IMG/VR virus record: IMGVR_UViG_3300001679_000053
Coordinates: 1 to 64,000 of that record
Strand: one strand, 5' to 3'
DNA length: 64,000 nucleotides
Origin: a virus
Under the pieces are notes generated by a model. It did not search any database, was not told where the DNA came from, and was given only the letters and a program-made list of their open reading frames with translations. Every line of letters begins with the position of its first letter. Positions within the stretch are counted from its first letter, which is position 1. Positions 12,591 to 18,446 of this stretch are shown one piece after another. Both the position numbers and the translations under genes were made by a program.

Positions 12591-12619
12591 ATTATAACTC
12601 AGGCGCTTGTCGAAGTCAA
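12591..12619 (-). promoter_or_regulatory. Promoter of tRNA-Arg
   Basis: TTGACT, 17-bp spacer, TATAAT (complement of 12614-12619 and 12591-12596). The TGA stop of the gene at 12616 lies inside the -35 box. Confidence 0.9.
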
Positions 12620-12819
12620 GCCACGTTTGCAAACGAAATGTCAGGTATAAAATATACGAGGCTTTGACCGGGCATTATAGCAATCGGTTCTTGCCCTTTC
12701 TCTGCATACTTTTCAACAAACTCAGCCCATGCATAGTTTTTGTCATGCCTCTGAGCCGCGAAAGTAAAAGTCCCCATATTTCCTGTGTTTTCTTCTTCAT
12801 AAATGACTGTGTAAATCAT
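12616..12819 (-). CDS. Hypothetical protein
   Basis: 67 aa: M-I-Y-T-V-I-Y-E-E-E, F-T-F-A-A-Q-R-H-D-K-N-Y-A-W-A-E-F-V-E-K-Y-A-E, then I-A-I-M-P-G. A beta-alpha-beta layout. ATG follows AGGAGAG just after the CCA end of a tRNA gene. No family recognised; sits between tRNA genes. Confidence 0.72.
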   Translation of the reverse strand: MIYTVIYEEENTGNMGTFTFAAQRHDKNYAWAEFVEKYAEKGQEPIAIMPGQSLVYFIPDISFANVA

Positions 12820-12839
12820 TTTCTCTCCTATTATAAAAG

Positions 12840-12916
12840 TGGTAGGCTCTGTCGGACTTGAACCGACGACCGATCCGTTATGAGCGGAATGCTCTGACCA
12901 ACTGAGCTAAGAGCCT
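12840..12916 (-). tRNA. trn(cau): tRNA with CAU anticodon (Met or Ile2)
   Basis: 77 nt with encoded CCA. Acceptor AGGCTCT/AGAGCCT, anticodon loop CTCATAA, anticodon CAT. The T arm (GTCGG-TTCAAGT-CCGAC) and lack of initiator features make elongator Met or lysidine-modified Ile2 the options; the loop and arm look closer to Ile2, but I cannot decide. Base pair 27-43 is a U-U mismatch. Confidence 0.93.
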
Positions 12917-12923
12917 GTGATAA

Positions 12924-12999
12924 TGGTGGGACCACTGGGAATCGAACCCAGAACCTAAAGGTTAAAAGCCTTTTGCTCTGCCAGTTGAGCTATGGTCCC
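12924..12999 (-). tRNA. trnK(uuu): tRNA-Lys (UUU)
   Basis: 76 nt with encoded CCA. Acceptor GGGACCA/TGGTCCC, anticodon stem AAAGG/CCTTT with loop CTTTTAA, anticodon TTT. Seven bases separate it from the CAU tRNA, so the two are cotranscribed from upstream of 13412. Confidence 0.95.
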
Positions 13000-13010
13000 T
13001 TTCCTCAAAC

Positions 13011-13412
13011 TTAAAACTCAATGCTCCGGTTGATATAAATGTCACCCCAAAACGCATCGCCTCGCTGCTCATTGTCATCCATTTCTGCGCCAATGCGAAT
13101 AAACTTGAAAAACTCGGTGGCGTGGTCTGTCTTATCTTTCCCTTCCTCGTCTTTCTCGCCTGTGGGAACTTTCTCGCCGTCGCACCAATCCATAAAGTCC
13201 TCGATGGCGTTCACACAAGGGAAGCTATCGTACCATTTGAGCCATCCCCACTTAAATAGGAACGAACCTTTAACGTCACCATAATCTTTGACCATCTGAT
13301 CGGCATCGCCAAAGCACAACTCTCGGGCGGCTTGGGACTTGGCCATCGCGACCATAAACTGTGGCATCACTTCTGGACCCACATACAAAACAACTTCGGA
13401 ACGATAACCCAT
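13011..13412 (-). CDS. Conserved phage protein of the M-G-Y-R-S-E-V type
   Basis: 133 aa, starting M-G-Y-R-S-E-V-V-L-Y-V. Small proteins with this start are common in phage genomes and have no known function. Contains W-G-W-L-K-W-Y and a strand-rich end (F-W-G-D-I-Y-I-N-R-S-I-E-F). Immediately upstream of the tRNA pair in one transcript; AAGGAGAAAAT before the ATG. Confidence 0.85.
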   Translation of the reverse strand: MGYRSEVVLYVGPEVMPQFMVAMAKSQAARELCFGDADQMVKDYGDVKGSFLFKWGWLKWYDSFPCVNAIEDFMDWCDGEKVPTGEKDEEGKDKTDHATEFFKFIRIGAEMDDNEQRGDAFWGDIYINRSIEF

Positions 13413-13431
13413 ATTTTCTCCTTACTCTTAT

Positions 13432-13459
13432 AATATAACCGGGATGGCTATTAGTGCAA
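13432..13459 (-). promoter_or_regulatory. Sigma70-type promoter, 16-bp spacer
   Basis: TTGCAC, 16-bp spacer, TATATT (complement of 13454-13459 and 13432-13437) with full TGACA copies upstream. Serves the gene at 13011 and two tRNA genes. Confidence 0.8.
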
Positions 13460-13481
13460 GCCATTTCTTGTCAAGTGAATG

Positions 13482-13691
13482 TCAGGACGAAGAAACAAGT
13501 TCCCATCTGATAGATACTGTGACAAACTCACCGCTTGGATTGCCCCTTGATGGCTTTAGCACTCTGACGATGATCCCGCTACCATCTGAACAAGGCGCAT
13601 GGTCTATAACAAGCGCAAGAGGGTTGTCAGGAAGGTTCTTGTGCCGCACCAAAGATCCTACGGCGTGGATTGGGTGTCGTTGCTCGGTCAT
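13482..13691 (-). CDS. KVGDL-family small protein (V-G-S-L-V form)
   Basis: 69 aa from ATG at 13691: M-T-E-Q-R-H-P-I-H-A-V-G-S-L-V-R-H-K, A-L-V-I-D-H-A, I-I-V-R-V-L-K-P-S. Has a nine-residue N-terminal extension before the motif. A longer frame back to 13724 merely translates the promoter and ribosome site. Single gene in its unit; ends E-L-V-S-S-S. Confidence 0.78.
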   Translation of the reverse strand: MTEQRHPIHAVGSLVRHKNLPDNPLALVIDHAPCSDGSGIIVRVLKPSRGNPSGEFVTVSIRWELVSSS

Positions 13692-13714
13692 AGTTTTTTC
13701 CTTTCTATACCTAT

Positions 13715-13743
13715 AATATAGCAAAGCATAGCGCCACTGTCAA
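13715..13743 (-). promoter_or_regulatory. Sigma70-type promoter with comb
   Basis: TTGACA, 17-bp spacer, TATATT (complement of 13738-13743 and 13715-13720); comb copies at 15 and 26 bp. Confidence 0.9.
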
Positions 13744-13758
13744 CGCCTAAGTTGTCAA

Positions 13759-14103
13759 CTATTCGTCAACCATAAAGTTTGCTGGGATTGGGGCAACACC
13801 CTTGGGGATCTCGCCGTCAACAATGCCGCCGTGCTTTGCCAGCACATTCGTCACCACTTGAACCGGCACGTATCCGTAAACCGTTTGTGTCGGCTTGTCG
13901 GGTTCTTCTGCCCAGTTCATCAGTAGTTCCTCGCGCTCGCTCGGGTAGCCTACCTCAACTTCTTCATACTTGTCTGCGTCGTTGATGCGCGGTGTGCAGT
14001 ACCCACCATCGAACGCTTGCACACTCATGGTGAACCCATCAGCACACACAACCTGTCGGTTCCTGTTGGAACCAACTGTATTAAAAAACTCATTTACTTG
14101 CAT
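13759..14103 (-). CDS. Hypothetical protein
   Basis: 114 aa from the ATG at 14103, which has an ideal AAGGAG six bases upstream; an in-frame start at 14124 would hide that site. Beginning M-Q-V-N-E-F-F-N-T-V-G-S-N-R-N-R-Q-V-V-C-A-D-G-F-T-M-S-V, it is alpha then beta; near residue 90 V-V-T-N-V-L-A-K-H-G-G-I. No family recognised. Downstream of a family gene. Confidence 0.75.
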   Translation of the reverse strand: MQVNEFFNTVGSNRNRQVVCADGFTMSVQAFDGGYCTPRINDADKYEEVEVGYPSEREELLMNWAEEPDKPTQTVYGYVPVQVVTNVLAKHGGIVDGEIPKGVAPIPANFMVDE

Positions 14104-14120
14104 CTTTATCTCCTTTTTGT

Positions 14121-14405
14121 TCACTTCACAAACTTCAAATCTTTACGCAGGAAATATCCAGACGCGCTGCCGTGATAGATTGTTGTTCCGAATCGGCTCG
14201 CAGGACCATCTTTCTGCATCCAGTTAATATAATAAAATGTGCTTTCATTCTTAGATGTCCATGGCCTGATACGTGGGTTATTTTTCACACACACAACCAG
14301 CCCCACAAGGGACTTTTTACCATCCCAAATCTTGTTCTTCCATGTCCACATCGGTTCTGAACATAACGAATATGTTGACAATGTTACCAAATCACCGACT
14401 TTCAT
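14121..14405 (-). CDS. KVGDL-family protein, long form
   Basis: 94 aa from the ATG at 14405, the longest typical member: M-K-V-G-D-L-V-T-L-S, then an inserted W-T-W-K-N-K-I-W-D-G-K-K segment before L-V-G-L-V-V-C-V, F-Y-Y-I-N-W-M-Q-K-D-G. Ends L-K-F-V-K. Upstream start at 14450 rejected since it lies in the neighbouring gene. Confidence 0.8.
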   Translation of the reverse strand: MKVGDLVTLSTYSLCSEPMWTWKNKIWDGKKSLVGLVVCVKNNPRIRPWTSKNESTFYYINWMQKDGPASRFGTTIYHGSASGYFLRKDLKFVK

Positions 14406-14568
14406 TGATAACCTCCAAATGCCTCGCCGCAAAGGATCGTATGCGACCACCCACCAAAACCTGATATTGGGTTGTGGAATACTCGGGTGTATTTTTGACG
14501 ATAACCCCCATCACTCCAGCGAGTTCAAACCTTGCGTAACGACTCTTTACCAAATCACCGACTTTCAT
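14392..14568 (-). CDS. KVGDL-family small protein
   Basis: 58 aa: M-K-V-G-D-L-V-K-S-R, M-G-V-I-V-K-N-T, Y-Q-V-L-V-G-G-R (Val for the usual Trp), ending L-E-V-I-N-E-S-R. GGAGGTTATCAATG at its 3' end serves the next gene. Confidence 0.8.
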   Translation of the reverse strand: MKVGDLVKSRYARFELAGVMGVIVKNTPEYSTTQYQVLVGGRIRSFAARHLEVINESR

Positions 14569-14735
14569 GCTGCGCTCATCACTTCATAGTTGAGTCTATC
14601 GTGTGTGAGGTTCCAAGTCGCCCACATTCGATAGTTGGTCTTCATATTATGTAACAGTGCATCGTCACCGACAACACACATAACTAACCATATCGTTCCA
14701 TTCGCTTGCATACGCACCAGATCACCGATTTTCAT
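14565..14735 (-). CDS. KVGDL-family small protein
   Basis: 56 aa from the ATG at 14735: M-K-I-G-D-L-V-R-M-Q, I-W-L-V-M-C-V-V-G, Y-R-M-W-A-T-W-N. The ATG overlaps the stop of the 45-aa basic protein by four bases (ATGA). Ends V-M-S-A-A. Confidence 0.8.
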   Translation of the reverse strand: MKIGDLVRMQANGTIWLVMCVVGDDALLHNMKTNYRMWATWNLTHDRLNYEVMSAA

Positions 14736-14869
14736 ACTCGCACCTTTCCTCGGCATGCCTTTTTGTTCGCTGCCTTCTTGCGATCCTTCATCGCTCCGGC
14801 GAGCCGAAAATGTGCGGCGACTGCGATCCAGTTGCGGCGCTTCGGGGTGTTGGTCTTTTTCTTCTTCAT
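14732..14869 (-). CDS. 45-aa highly basic protein, probably leaderless
   Basis: 45 aa, 17 of them Lys or Arg: M-K-K-K-K-T-N-T-P-K-R-R-N-W-I-A-V, then M-K-D-R-K-K-A-A-N-K-K. The pattern N-W-I-A-V-A-x-H-F-R...K-D-R-K-K-A-A resembles small basic phage proteins containing N-P-V-A-K-H and D-R-K-K segments, known only by recurrence; likely nucleic-acid binding. Its ATG begins exactly where the transcript should begin (six bases after the -10 box), so it is expected to be read without a ribosome site. Confidence 0.75.
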   Translation of the reverse strand: MKKKKTNTPKRRNWIAVAAHFRLAGAMKDRKKAANKKACRGKVRV

Positions 14870-14875
14870 ACCTAT

Positions 14876-14904
14876 AATATAACACCCATTTGCCCCAATG
14901 TCAA
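14876..14904 (-). promoter_or_regulatory. Sigma70-type promoter, leaderless output
   Basis: TTGACA, 17-bp spacer, TATATT (complement of 14899-14904 and 14876-14881), then ATAGGT and ATG. In the other promoters the same place reads ATAG, so a single-base loss created the start codon. Confidence 0.85.
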
Positions 14905-14905
14905 G

Positions 14906-15112
14906 TCAAGAACCTGTCAAGTAAACCACATCATCGTTTCTTTGGTTGACCATACATTTATAACCATCGATCCATACAATCCATATCAAGTCTTTCCAGC
15001 CTCCAGTTTGCCGATCATCATGCTCATAGCTGTCGAGTACAATGCCGGGGTTAGACCAGTCATCATCACCGAACGATTTTGGCTTGAACGATATGAGATC
15101 ACCGACTTTCAC
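14906..15112 (-). CDS. KVGDL-family small protein, GTG start
   Basis: 68 aa: K-V-G-D-L-I-S-F-K-P, N-P-G-I-V-L-D-S-Y, I-W-I-V-W-I-D-G-Y. Ends V-Y-L-T-G-S, read from the TTGACAGGTTCTTGA words of the promoter. The in-frame start at 15184 is rejected. Last gene of an eleven-gene run that begins at 16640. Confidence 0.8.
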   Translation of the reverse strand: MKVGDLISFKPKSFGDDDWSNPGIVLDSYEHDDRQTGGWKDLIWIVWIDGYKCMVNQRNDDVVYLTGS

Positions 15113-15260
15113 TGATAACCTCCCCGCTCCAGTCATATATCCAATACTCATAGTTGCCATCAAGCGAGCGCACAAGAGCGCCACCTTTCACATTAGTAAC
15201 CATAACCATACCGATATACACCACGGGAGCATTTACGCGAACCAGATCACCGACCTTCAC
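15099..15260 (-). CDS. KVGDL-family small protein, GTG start
   Basis: 53 aa: K-V-G-D-L-V-R-V-N, V-V-Y-I-G-M-V-M-V, G-A-L-V-R-S-L-D-G, Y-W-I-Y-D-W-S-G-E-V-I-S-E-S-R. Both ends are 14-nt overlaps; GGGGAGG as ribosome site for the next gene. Confidence 0.8.
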   Translation of the reverse strand: MKVGDLVRVNAPVVYIGMVMVTNVKGGALVRSLDGNYEYWIYDWSGEVISESR

Positions 15261-15426
15261 TGATCACCTCAAGATATTGTTGTTCTATGCTCCGTTCATT
15301 AAGCCAGTCGCCACTCCACAAAGCCTCTACATACACCAAGCCCGGTGGTCCGTCACGGCTAACCTTTGTGACTATGCCTGTGTGCCACTCGGCATGCCTA
15401 TGTTTAATCAAATCACCTACTTTCAC
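15247..15426 (-). CDS. KVGDL-family small protein, GTG start
   Basis: 59 aa: K-V-G-D-L-I-K-H-R-H, H-T-G-I-V-T-K-V-S, V-Y-V-E-A-L-W-S-G-D, ending L-E-V-I-S-E-G-R. His-rich near the N-terminus (H-R-H-A-E-W-H). Confidence 0.8.
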   Translation of the reverse strand: MKVGDLIKHRHAEWHTGIVTKVSRDGPPGLVYVEALWSGDWLNERSIEQQYLEVISEGR

Positions 15427-15601
15427 TGATCACCTTCAAGTTTCGTTTCATGGCATAGCCGCTGTCACTTGTGCCATGGCCGCCATCGAGATACTTAATC
15501 CATGCGCCTTCGCGATCCCATTCTTCGACCCGAACAACAATAGCTTTCCTAAACTTGTTCTTGCACCACTTTTCAATCTCGACCAGATCACCTATTTTCA
15601 C
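15413..15601 (-). CDS. KVGDL-family small protein, GTG start
   Basis: 62 aa: K-I-G-D-L-V-E-I-E-K, K-A-I-V-V-R-V-E-E-W, A-W-I-K-Y-L-D-G-G-H, ending L-K-V-I-S-E-S-R. Unusually basic near residues 11-20. Confidence 0.8.
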   Translation of the reverse strand: MKIGDLVEIEKWCKNKFRKAIVVRVEEWDREGAWIKYLDGGHGTSDSGYAMKRNLKVISESR

Positions 15602-15773
15602 TGATCACCACCAACTCACGCTCTTTCCACATGCCCATCGACCACTCCGGGCAATCCCATAAAACTTTATATTCTTCACAGTCCAGGTCACCTTGAAAAC
15701 TACCAACAATCACACCAATCTTGGGGTGACCATTTCCTCGCCACTTTAGTTTAACCAGATCACCGACTTTCAT
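15588..15773 (-). CDS. KVGDL-family small protein
   Basis: 61 aa: M-K-V-G-D-L-V-K-L-K-W-R-G-N-G-H-P-K-I-G-V-I-V, Y-K-V-L-W-D-C-P-E-W, ending L-V-V-I-S-E-N-R. Sister of the protein at 11115-11300; the shared G-N-G-H-P motif does not occur in other members. Confidence 0.82.
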   Translation of the reverse strand: MKVGDLVKLKWRGNGHPKIGVIVGSFQGDLDCEEYKVLWDCPEWSMGMWKERELVVISENR

Positions 15774-15957
15774 TTATCAACTCGATGCATCCAATGGGAT
15801 ACCACGCTTCTTGGCCGGCTTCCAACACTTTAACTAACCCCAAACCATTCGGATGGTTTTCGCTCTTGTTGACTTCCAACACGATGCTCACGAAAAATGG
15901 ATGGGTGATAAAAGGGCGCGATGGTGGTCCCACCTTTACCAGATCGCCTACTTTCAT
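15760..15957 (-). CDS. KVGDL-family small protein
   Basis: 65 aa from the ATG at 15957: M-K-V-G-D-L-V-K-V-G-P-P, V-S-I-V-L-E-V-N-K, L-V-K-V-L-E-A-G-Q-E-A-W, ending E-L-I-N-E-S-R. ATGA overlap with the upstream gene; a start at 15999 would sit inside that gene. Confidence 0.8.
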   Translation of the reverse strand: MKVGDLVKVGPPSRPFITHPFFVSIVLEVNKSENHPNGLGLVKVLEAGQEAWYPIGCIELINESR

Positions 15958-16124
15958 AATACTGGACACATTACCTTGACTAAATGTGGCATCACCCAAC
16001 TGATTCTGCCGTCATTCCATCGGACTATTGGGCGCGCCTCACGGTTGTGGCGATGCCATCCAACTATAATACCCAACATGCCACCCTCAGATTTAAGGCT
16101 TCTCACCAGATCACCGACCTTCAC
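15954..16124 (-). CDS. KVGDL-family small protein, GTG start
   Basis: 56 aa: K-V-G-D-L-V-R-S-L-K, M-L-G-I-I-V-G-W, P-I-V-R-W-N-D-G-R-I-S-W. Ends V-K-V-M-C-P-V-L because its downstream junction is ATGA. Confidence 0.8.
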   Translation of the reverse strand: MKVGDLVRSLKSEGGMLGIIVGWHRHNREARPIVRWNDGRISWVMPHLVKVMCPVL

Positions 16125-16287
16125 TGATCACCCTCAAATACTCTGCCCACTCTATCGAATCGTCGCCGTCAAGCCATTTGACGCGCACGGCTGGGCCGTT
16201 ATTATAGTTATCGTCACCATCGCCTACTTCCGTGACAATGCCCCGAATCATATGATGGGGGGATTCTACCAAATCACCTATTTTCAT
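16111..16287 (-). CDS. KVGDL-family small protein
   Basis: 58 aa: M-K-I-G-D-L-V-E-S-P, R-G-I-V-T-E-V-G-D-G-D-D, V-R-V-K-W-L-D-G-D-D-S, ending L-R-V-I-S-E-G-R. Shows the family consensus W-L-D-G-D clearly. Confidence 0.82.
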   Translation of the reverse strand: MKIGDLVESPHHMIRGIVTEVGDGDDNYNNGPAVRVKWLDGDDSIEWAEYLRVISEGR

Positions 16288-16444
16288 TTAATCTCTCCAA
16301 AAACTCTGCTGTATGCCAAGAAGCATCACCATCGAGCCACACAACCATAACCGCATCATCATCACCGATTTCTTCAGGATCAATGTGCGAAACTATGCCG
16401 ATGTATTTGCCTTCAACGTCTCTTACCAAATCACCGACTTTCAC
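16274..16444 (-). CDS. KVGDL-family small protein, GTG start
   Basis: 56 aa from GTG at 16444: K-V-G-D-L-V-R-D-V-E, I-G-I-V-S-H-I-D-P-E-E-I-G-D, M-V-V-W-L-D-G-D-A-S-W, ending E-R-L-N-E-N-R. Shares I-D-P-E-E-I-G-D with the protein at 11671. The in-frame ATG at 16615 is inside the neighbouring gene and is rejected. Confidence 0.8.
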   Translation of the reverse strand: MKVGDLVRDVEGKYIGIVSHIDPEEIGDDDAVMVVWLDGDASWHTAEFLERLNENR

Positions 16445-16640
16445 TGATAACCTCCAGAATCCGGGGAGGAACTCTTTCCACAATCTCGCCAGATGCCCAC
16501 AATACTGAGACGGCTGGTGCTTCAATATGATCACCGGGTAGCTCAGCAACAACAACGCCTGTTCTGACATATTCGCCAGTCCAGAACCGCTGGGATTTGG
16601 GAACGTCACTTTCAAACATCACAAGGTCACCGACTTTCAT
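16431..16640 (-). CDS. KVGDL-family small protein, first of a long run
   Basis: 69 aa: M-K-V-G-D-L-V-M-F-E, R-T-G-V-V-V-A-E-L, V-S-V-L-W-A-S-G-E, ending I-L-E-V-I-S-E-S-R. First gene after the promoter at 16665-16693 with AAAGGAAG as its site; the ten genes that follow depend on coupling rather than their own leaders. Confidence 0.82.
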   Translation of the reverse strand: MKVGDLVMFESDVPKSQRFWTGEYVRTGVVVAELPGDHIEAPAVSVLWASGEIVERVPPRILEVISESR

Positions 16641-16664
16641 ATATTTCTTCCTTTCTATACCTAT

Positions 16665-16693
16665 AATATAGCACCCAAACGGGTGTTAGTCAA
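16665..16693 (-). promoter_or_regulatory. Sigma70-type promoter of the long KVGDL run
   Basis: TTGACT, 17-bp spacer, TATATT (complement of 16688-16693 and 16665-16670), comb at 15 and 26 bp. Next promoter downstream is at 14876. Confidence 0.9.
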
Positions 16694-16724
16694 CCTCTAA
16701 GTTGTCAAGTGATTGTTAAGTGCG

Positions 16725-16931
16725 TTAAACTTTTTTGGTCTTCCCGCTTGGGCTGATAACTTTTAGGGCTGAACGCTGCCACCATCCGATAGGATAACTT
16801 GCGGATAACCACCGAACATTACATTCGATTCCCTTAGTCTCCATCACCAACCCAACGCAAGAAATGTCGCGCTCCACATCGTAGAGTGCGACAACAAGAT
16901 CACCGATGCTGGGGGCGCCGCTAGCTTTCAT
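16725..16931 (-). CDS. KVGDL-family small protein (I-G-D-L-V form)
   Basis: 68 aa from the ATG at 16931: M-K-A-S-G-A-P-S-I-G-D-L-V-V-A, S-C-V-G-L-V-M-E-T, C-N-V-R-W-L-S-A-S, ending with a basic S-G-K-T-K-K-V. A TTG one codon upstream is also possible. The overlap with the upstream gene is 11 nt. Confidence 0.8.
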   Translation of the reverse strand: MKASGAPSIGDLVVALYDVERDISCVGLVMETKGIECNVRWLSASYPIGWWQRSALKVISPSGKTKKV

Positions 16932-17142
16932 CAATAGGTTCCAAGTCTGTCAACGGAATGGTCCGGCGGTTACCGTTAATCAACACAACCGCGTGAGGCT
17001 CTGGATCGATCTTGCGCCAGTCTACCTTGATGCCAAGTTCTTCTGTGCGCCAGCATTTCTTTTCAACAAAATCAACAATAAGCCCAGCGCGGAACGATGC
17101 TCCACGCGAGGACGGAAGTTTAACTAAGTCACCTACTTTCAT
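16921..17142 (-). CDS. KVGDL-family small protein
   Basis: 73 aa: M-K-V-G-D-L-V-K-L-P, R-A-G-L-I-V-D-F-V-E-K-K, I-K-V-D-W-R-K-I-D-P, ending L-E-P-I-D-E-S. Longer than average between the two core strands. Confidence 0.8.
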   Translation of the reverse strand: MKVGDLVKLPSSRGASFRAGLIVDFVEKKCWRTEELGIKVDWRKIDPEPHAVVLINGNRRTIPLTDLEPIDES

Positions 17143-17323
17143 TTATCACCACCAATCTTTGAGTATCAAGCCATCCAGTTTCTCCGTTGCTAAACAACAC
17201 CTGTGCTGACTCTGTATCGTGTCCAGTCTTAGACATCTTCACCACCAAACCATGCTCCGCAGTATAGCGATCCATGTCATCGTTCAAAATACTTTCAAAC
17301 CTTACCAGATCACCTACTTTCAT
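17129..17323 (-). CDS. KVGDL-family small protein
   Basis: 64 aa from the ATG at 17323: M-K-V-G-D-L-V-R-F-E, H-G-L-V-V-K-M-S, A-Q-V-L-F-S-N-G-E-T-G-W, ending L-V-V-I-N-E-S-R. Upstream gene is not a family member yet joins it by the same 14-nt overlap. Confidence 0.8.
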   Translation of the reverse strand: MKVGDLVRFESILNDDMDRYTAEHGLVVKMSKTGHDTESAQVLFSNGETGWLDTQRLVVINESR

Positions 17324-17549
17324 CAGGCTTCTCCTTTTGGCAAATGATAACAGCATCTTCCAGCTCGGAAAGTTTAACTACATAAAACACTTTCCCTTCC
17401 TTGATCTCGCATGGAAACGCAGACACGGGCAGCACCGCCATCGCGGGGCCACCATTCGTTGCTGGATTTAGATTAAGTTCGACTGTCGCAAACTGACCAT
17501 CGTGAGAATCTATCGTTCCCACCAAAATAAAAACTTTAAGTGCTGTCAT
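17310..17549 (-). CDS. Hypothetical beta-rich protein
   Basis: 79 aa: M-T-A-L-K-V-F-I-L-V-G-T-I-D-S-H-D-G-Q-F, then A-M-A-V-L-P-V-S-A-F and V-F-Y-V-V-K-L-S-E-L-E-D-A. Ends K-P-D-E-S-R through the shared overlap with a KVGDL gene. No family recognised; the first strand and the G-x-I-D turn are unlike the KVGDL fold. Confidence 0.72.
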   Translation of the reverse strand: MTALKVFILVGTIDSHDGQFATVELNLNPATNGGPAMAVLPVSAFPCEIKEGKVFYVVKLSELEDAVIICQKEKPDESR

Positions 17550-17851
17550 CCTACCACCTGTGTTTGATGTATCTGGTATTGTACGTGTTCATTCATATCA
17601 AAGCCATACTCCCACCAGTCGTTAACAATGCCCCGTAGTTGTTTGCTGTCGTACTGCATCAAATCTTCTTCGGGATGGTGGGGCATGCCTGATCGCATAT
17701 CTTCAAGCTCATCCTCATCGAATCCGTCTGTCAGATCCTCACGCACTATTTTAATGGCGGTGATCAGCGCGCCTTTCTCCGTTATATGCGTGGAGAGATA
17801 GGTGTCGTGTTCCATTGTGCATGTCTGTCGTACTACCCAAATGTTCATCAT
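17546..17851 (-). CDS. Hypothetical protein, paralogue of the next gene upstream
   Basis: 101 aa. I-W-V-V-R-Q-T-C, then T-Y-L-S-T-H-I-T-E-K-G-A-L-I-T-A-I, an acidic middle, and Q-L-R-G-I-V-N-D-W-W-E-Y-G. It matches the 115-aa protein at 17848-18195 in layout (W-V, S-x-H-x-T-x-K-G-A, L-x-x-I-x-x-W-x-E), so the two arose by duplication. ATGA overlap with both neighbours. Function unknown. Confidence 0.75.
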   Translation of the reverse strand: MMNIWVVRQTCTMEHDTYLSTHITEKGALITAIKIVREDLTDGFDEDELEDMRSGMPHHPEEDLMQYDSKQLRGIVNDWWEYGFDMNEHVQYQIHQTQVVG

Positions 17852-18195
17852 GCTTGAATCTCCACAGGATTTGCGTCGAGATTATAGCTACGATCTGCCA
17901 TTCGATCCCAACTGATCTCGGACCACTCAGCAAAAATCTTCCAAAGCTGCTCGCTCGTCATTTCTTTCAGTTTCTCTTGGTCCCACTCAATAGGCTTCGC
18001 AATATCGTCTTTTTCTCCAACGGGAGCCTCGTATACCTGTCTGTCTTGTATCGCATCGAGCATCGATGCTTCGTCGTCAATATCCAAGAACTCCATTATA
18101 TCAGCAATACACGCCATGGCGCAACCTTTCTGAGTCAGGTGTACGCTGCTAAACAACTCGCCTTCATAGCTTCCTTGCATAACCCAAACTTTCAT
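17848..18195 (-). CDS. Hypothetical protein, paralogue of the previous entry
   Basis: 115 aa: M-K-V-W-V-M-Q-G-S-Y, F-S-S-V-H-L-T-Q-K-G-C-A-M-A-C-I-A-D-I, acidic centre, then L-W-K-I-F-A-E-W-S-E-I-S-W. Proteins of the form K-V-W-V-x..(5-15 residues)..S-V-H-x-T-x-x-G-A recur in phages; no function is known to me. Coupled by ATGA to the KVGDL gene upstream. Confidence 0.75.
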   Translation of the reverse strand: MKVWVMQGSYEGELFSSVHLTQKGCAMACIADIMEFLDIDDEASMLDAIQDRQVYEAPVGEKDDIAKPIEWDQEKLKEMTSEQLWKIFAEWSEISWDRMADRSYNLDANPVEIQA

Positions 18196-18365
18196 GTTAT
18201 CACCTTCAAATCTTTAACTGAGCAAAAGCCGCTCTGCTGCGTAGCCATCCAGAACACGCGAGCGATCTTGCCGTCTGCCATCAGGCTAATGACAAGCCCG
18301 TGGTTTGACTTGTTGTGCCCTTGCACAAAGCCGATGCTCTCTACAATACTTCCAACTTCGATCAT
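18192..18365 (-). CDS. KVGDL-family small protein (V-G-S-I-V form)
   Basis: 57 aa: M-I-E-V-G-S-I-V-E-S, H-G-L-V-I-S-L-M, I-A-R-V-F-W-M-A-T, ending L-K-V-I-T. First gene after the promoter at 18388-18416; AAAGGAG before the ATG. Confidence 0.78.
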   Translation of the reverse strand: MIEVGSIVESIGFVQGHNKSNHGLVISLMADGKIARVFWMATQQSGFCSVKDLKVIT

Positions 18366-18387
18366 GTTTTCTCCTTTCTATACCTAT

Positions 18388-18416
18388 AATATAACATAGT
18401 GGGACACAGGTAGCAA
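18388..18416 (-). promoter_or_regulatory. Sigma70-type promoter with comb
   Basis: TTGCTA, 17-bp spacer, TATATT (complement of 18411-18416 and 18388-18393). The -35 is weak but the comb copies 15 and 26 bp upstream are perfect. Confidence 0.82.
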
Positions 18417-18446
18417 GGGCAATCCTGTCAAGTGATTGTCAAGAGT

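Noticed and set aside
12840-12916. Initiator tRNA-fMet
   Set aside because: The acceptor stem pairs fully at its first base pair and the anticodon stem lacks the three G-C pairs of initiators.
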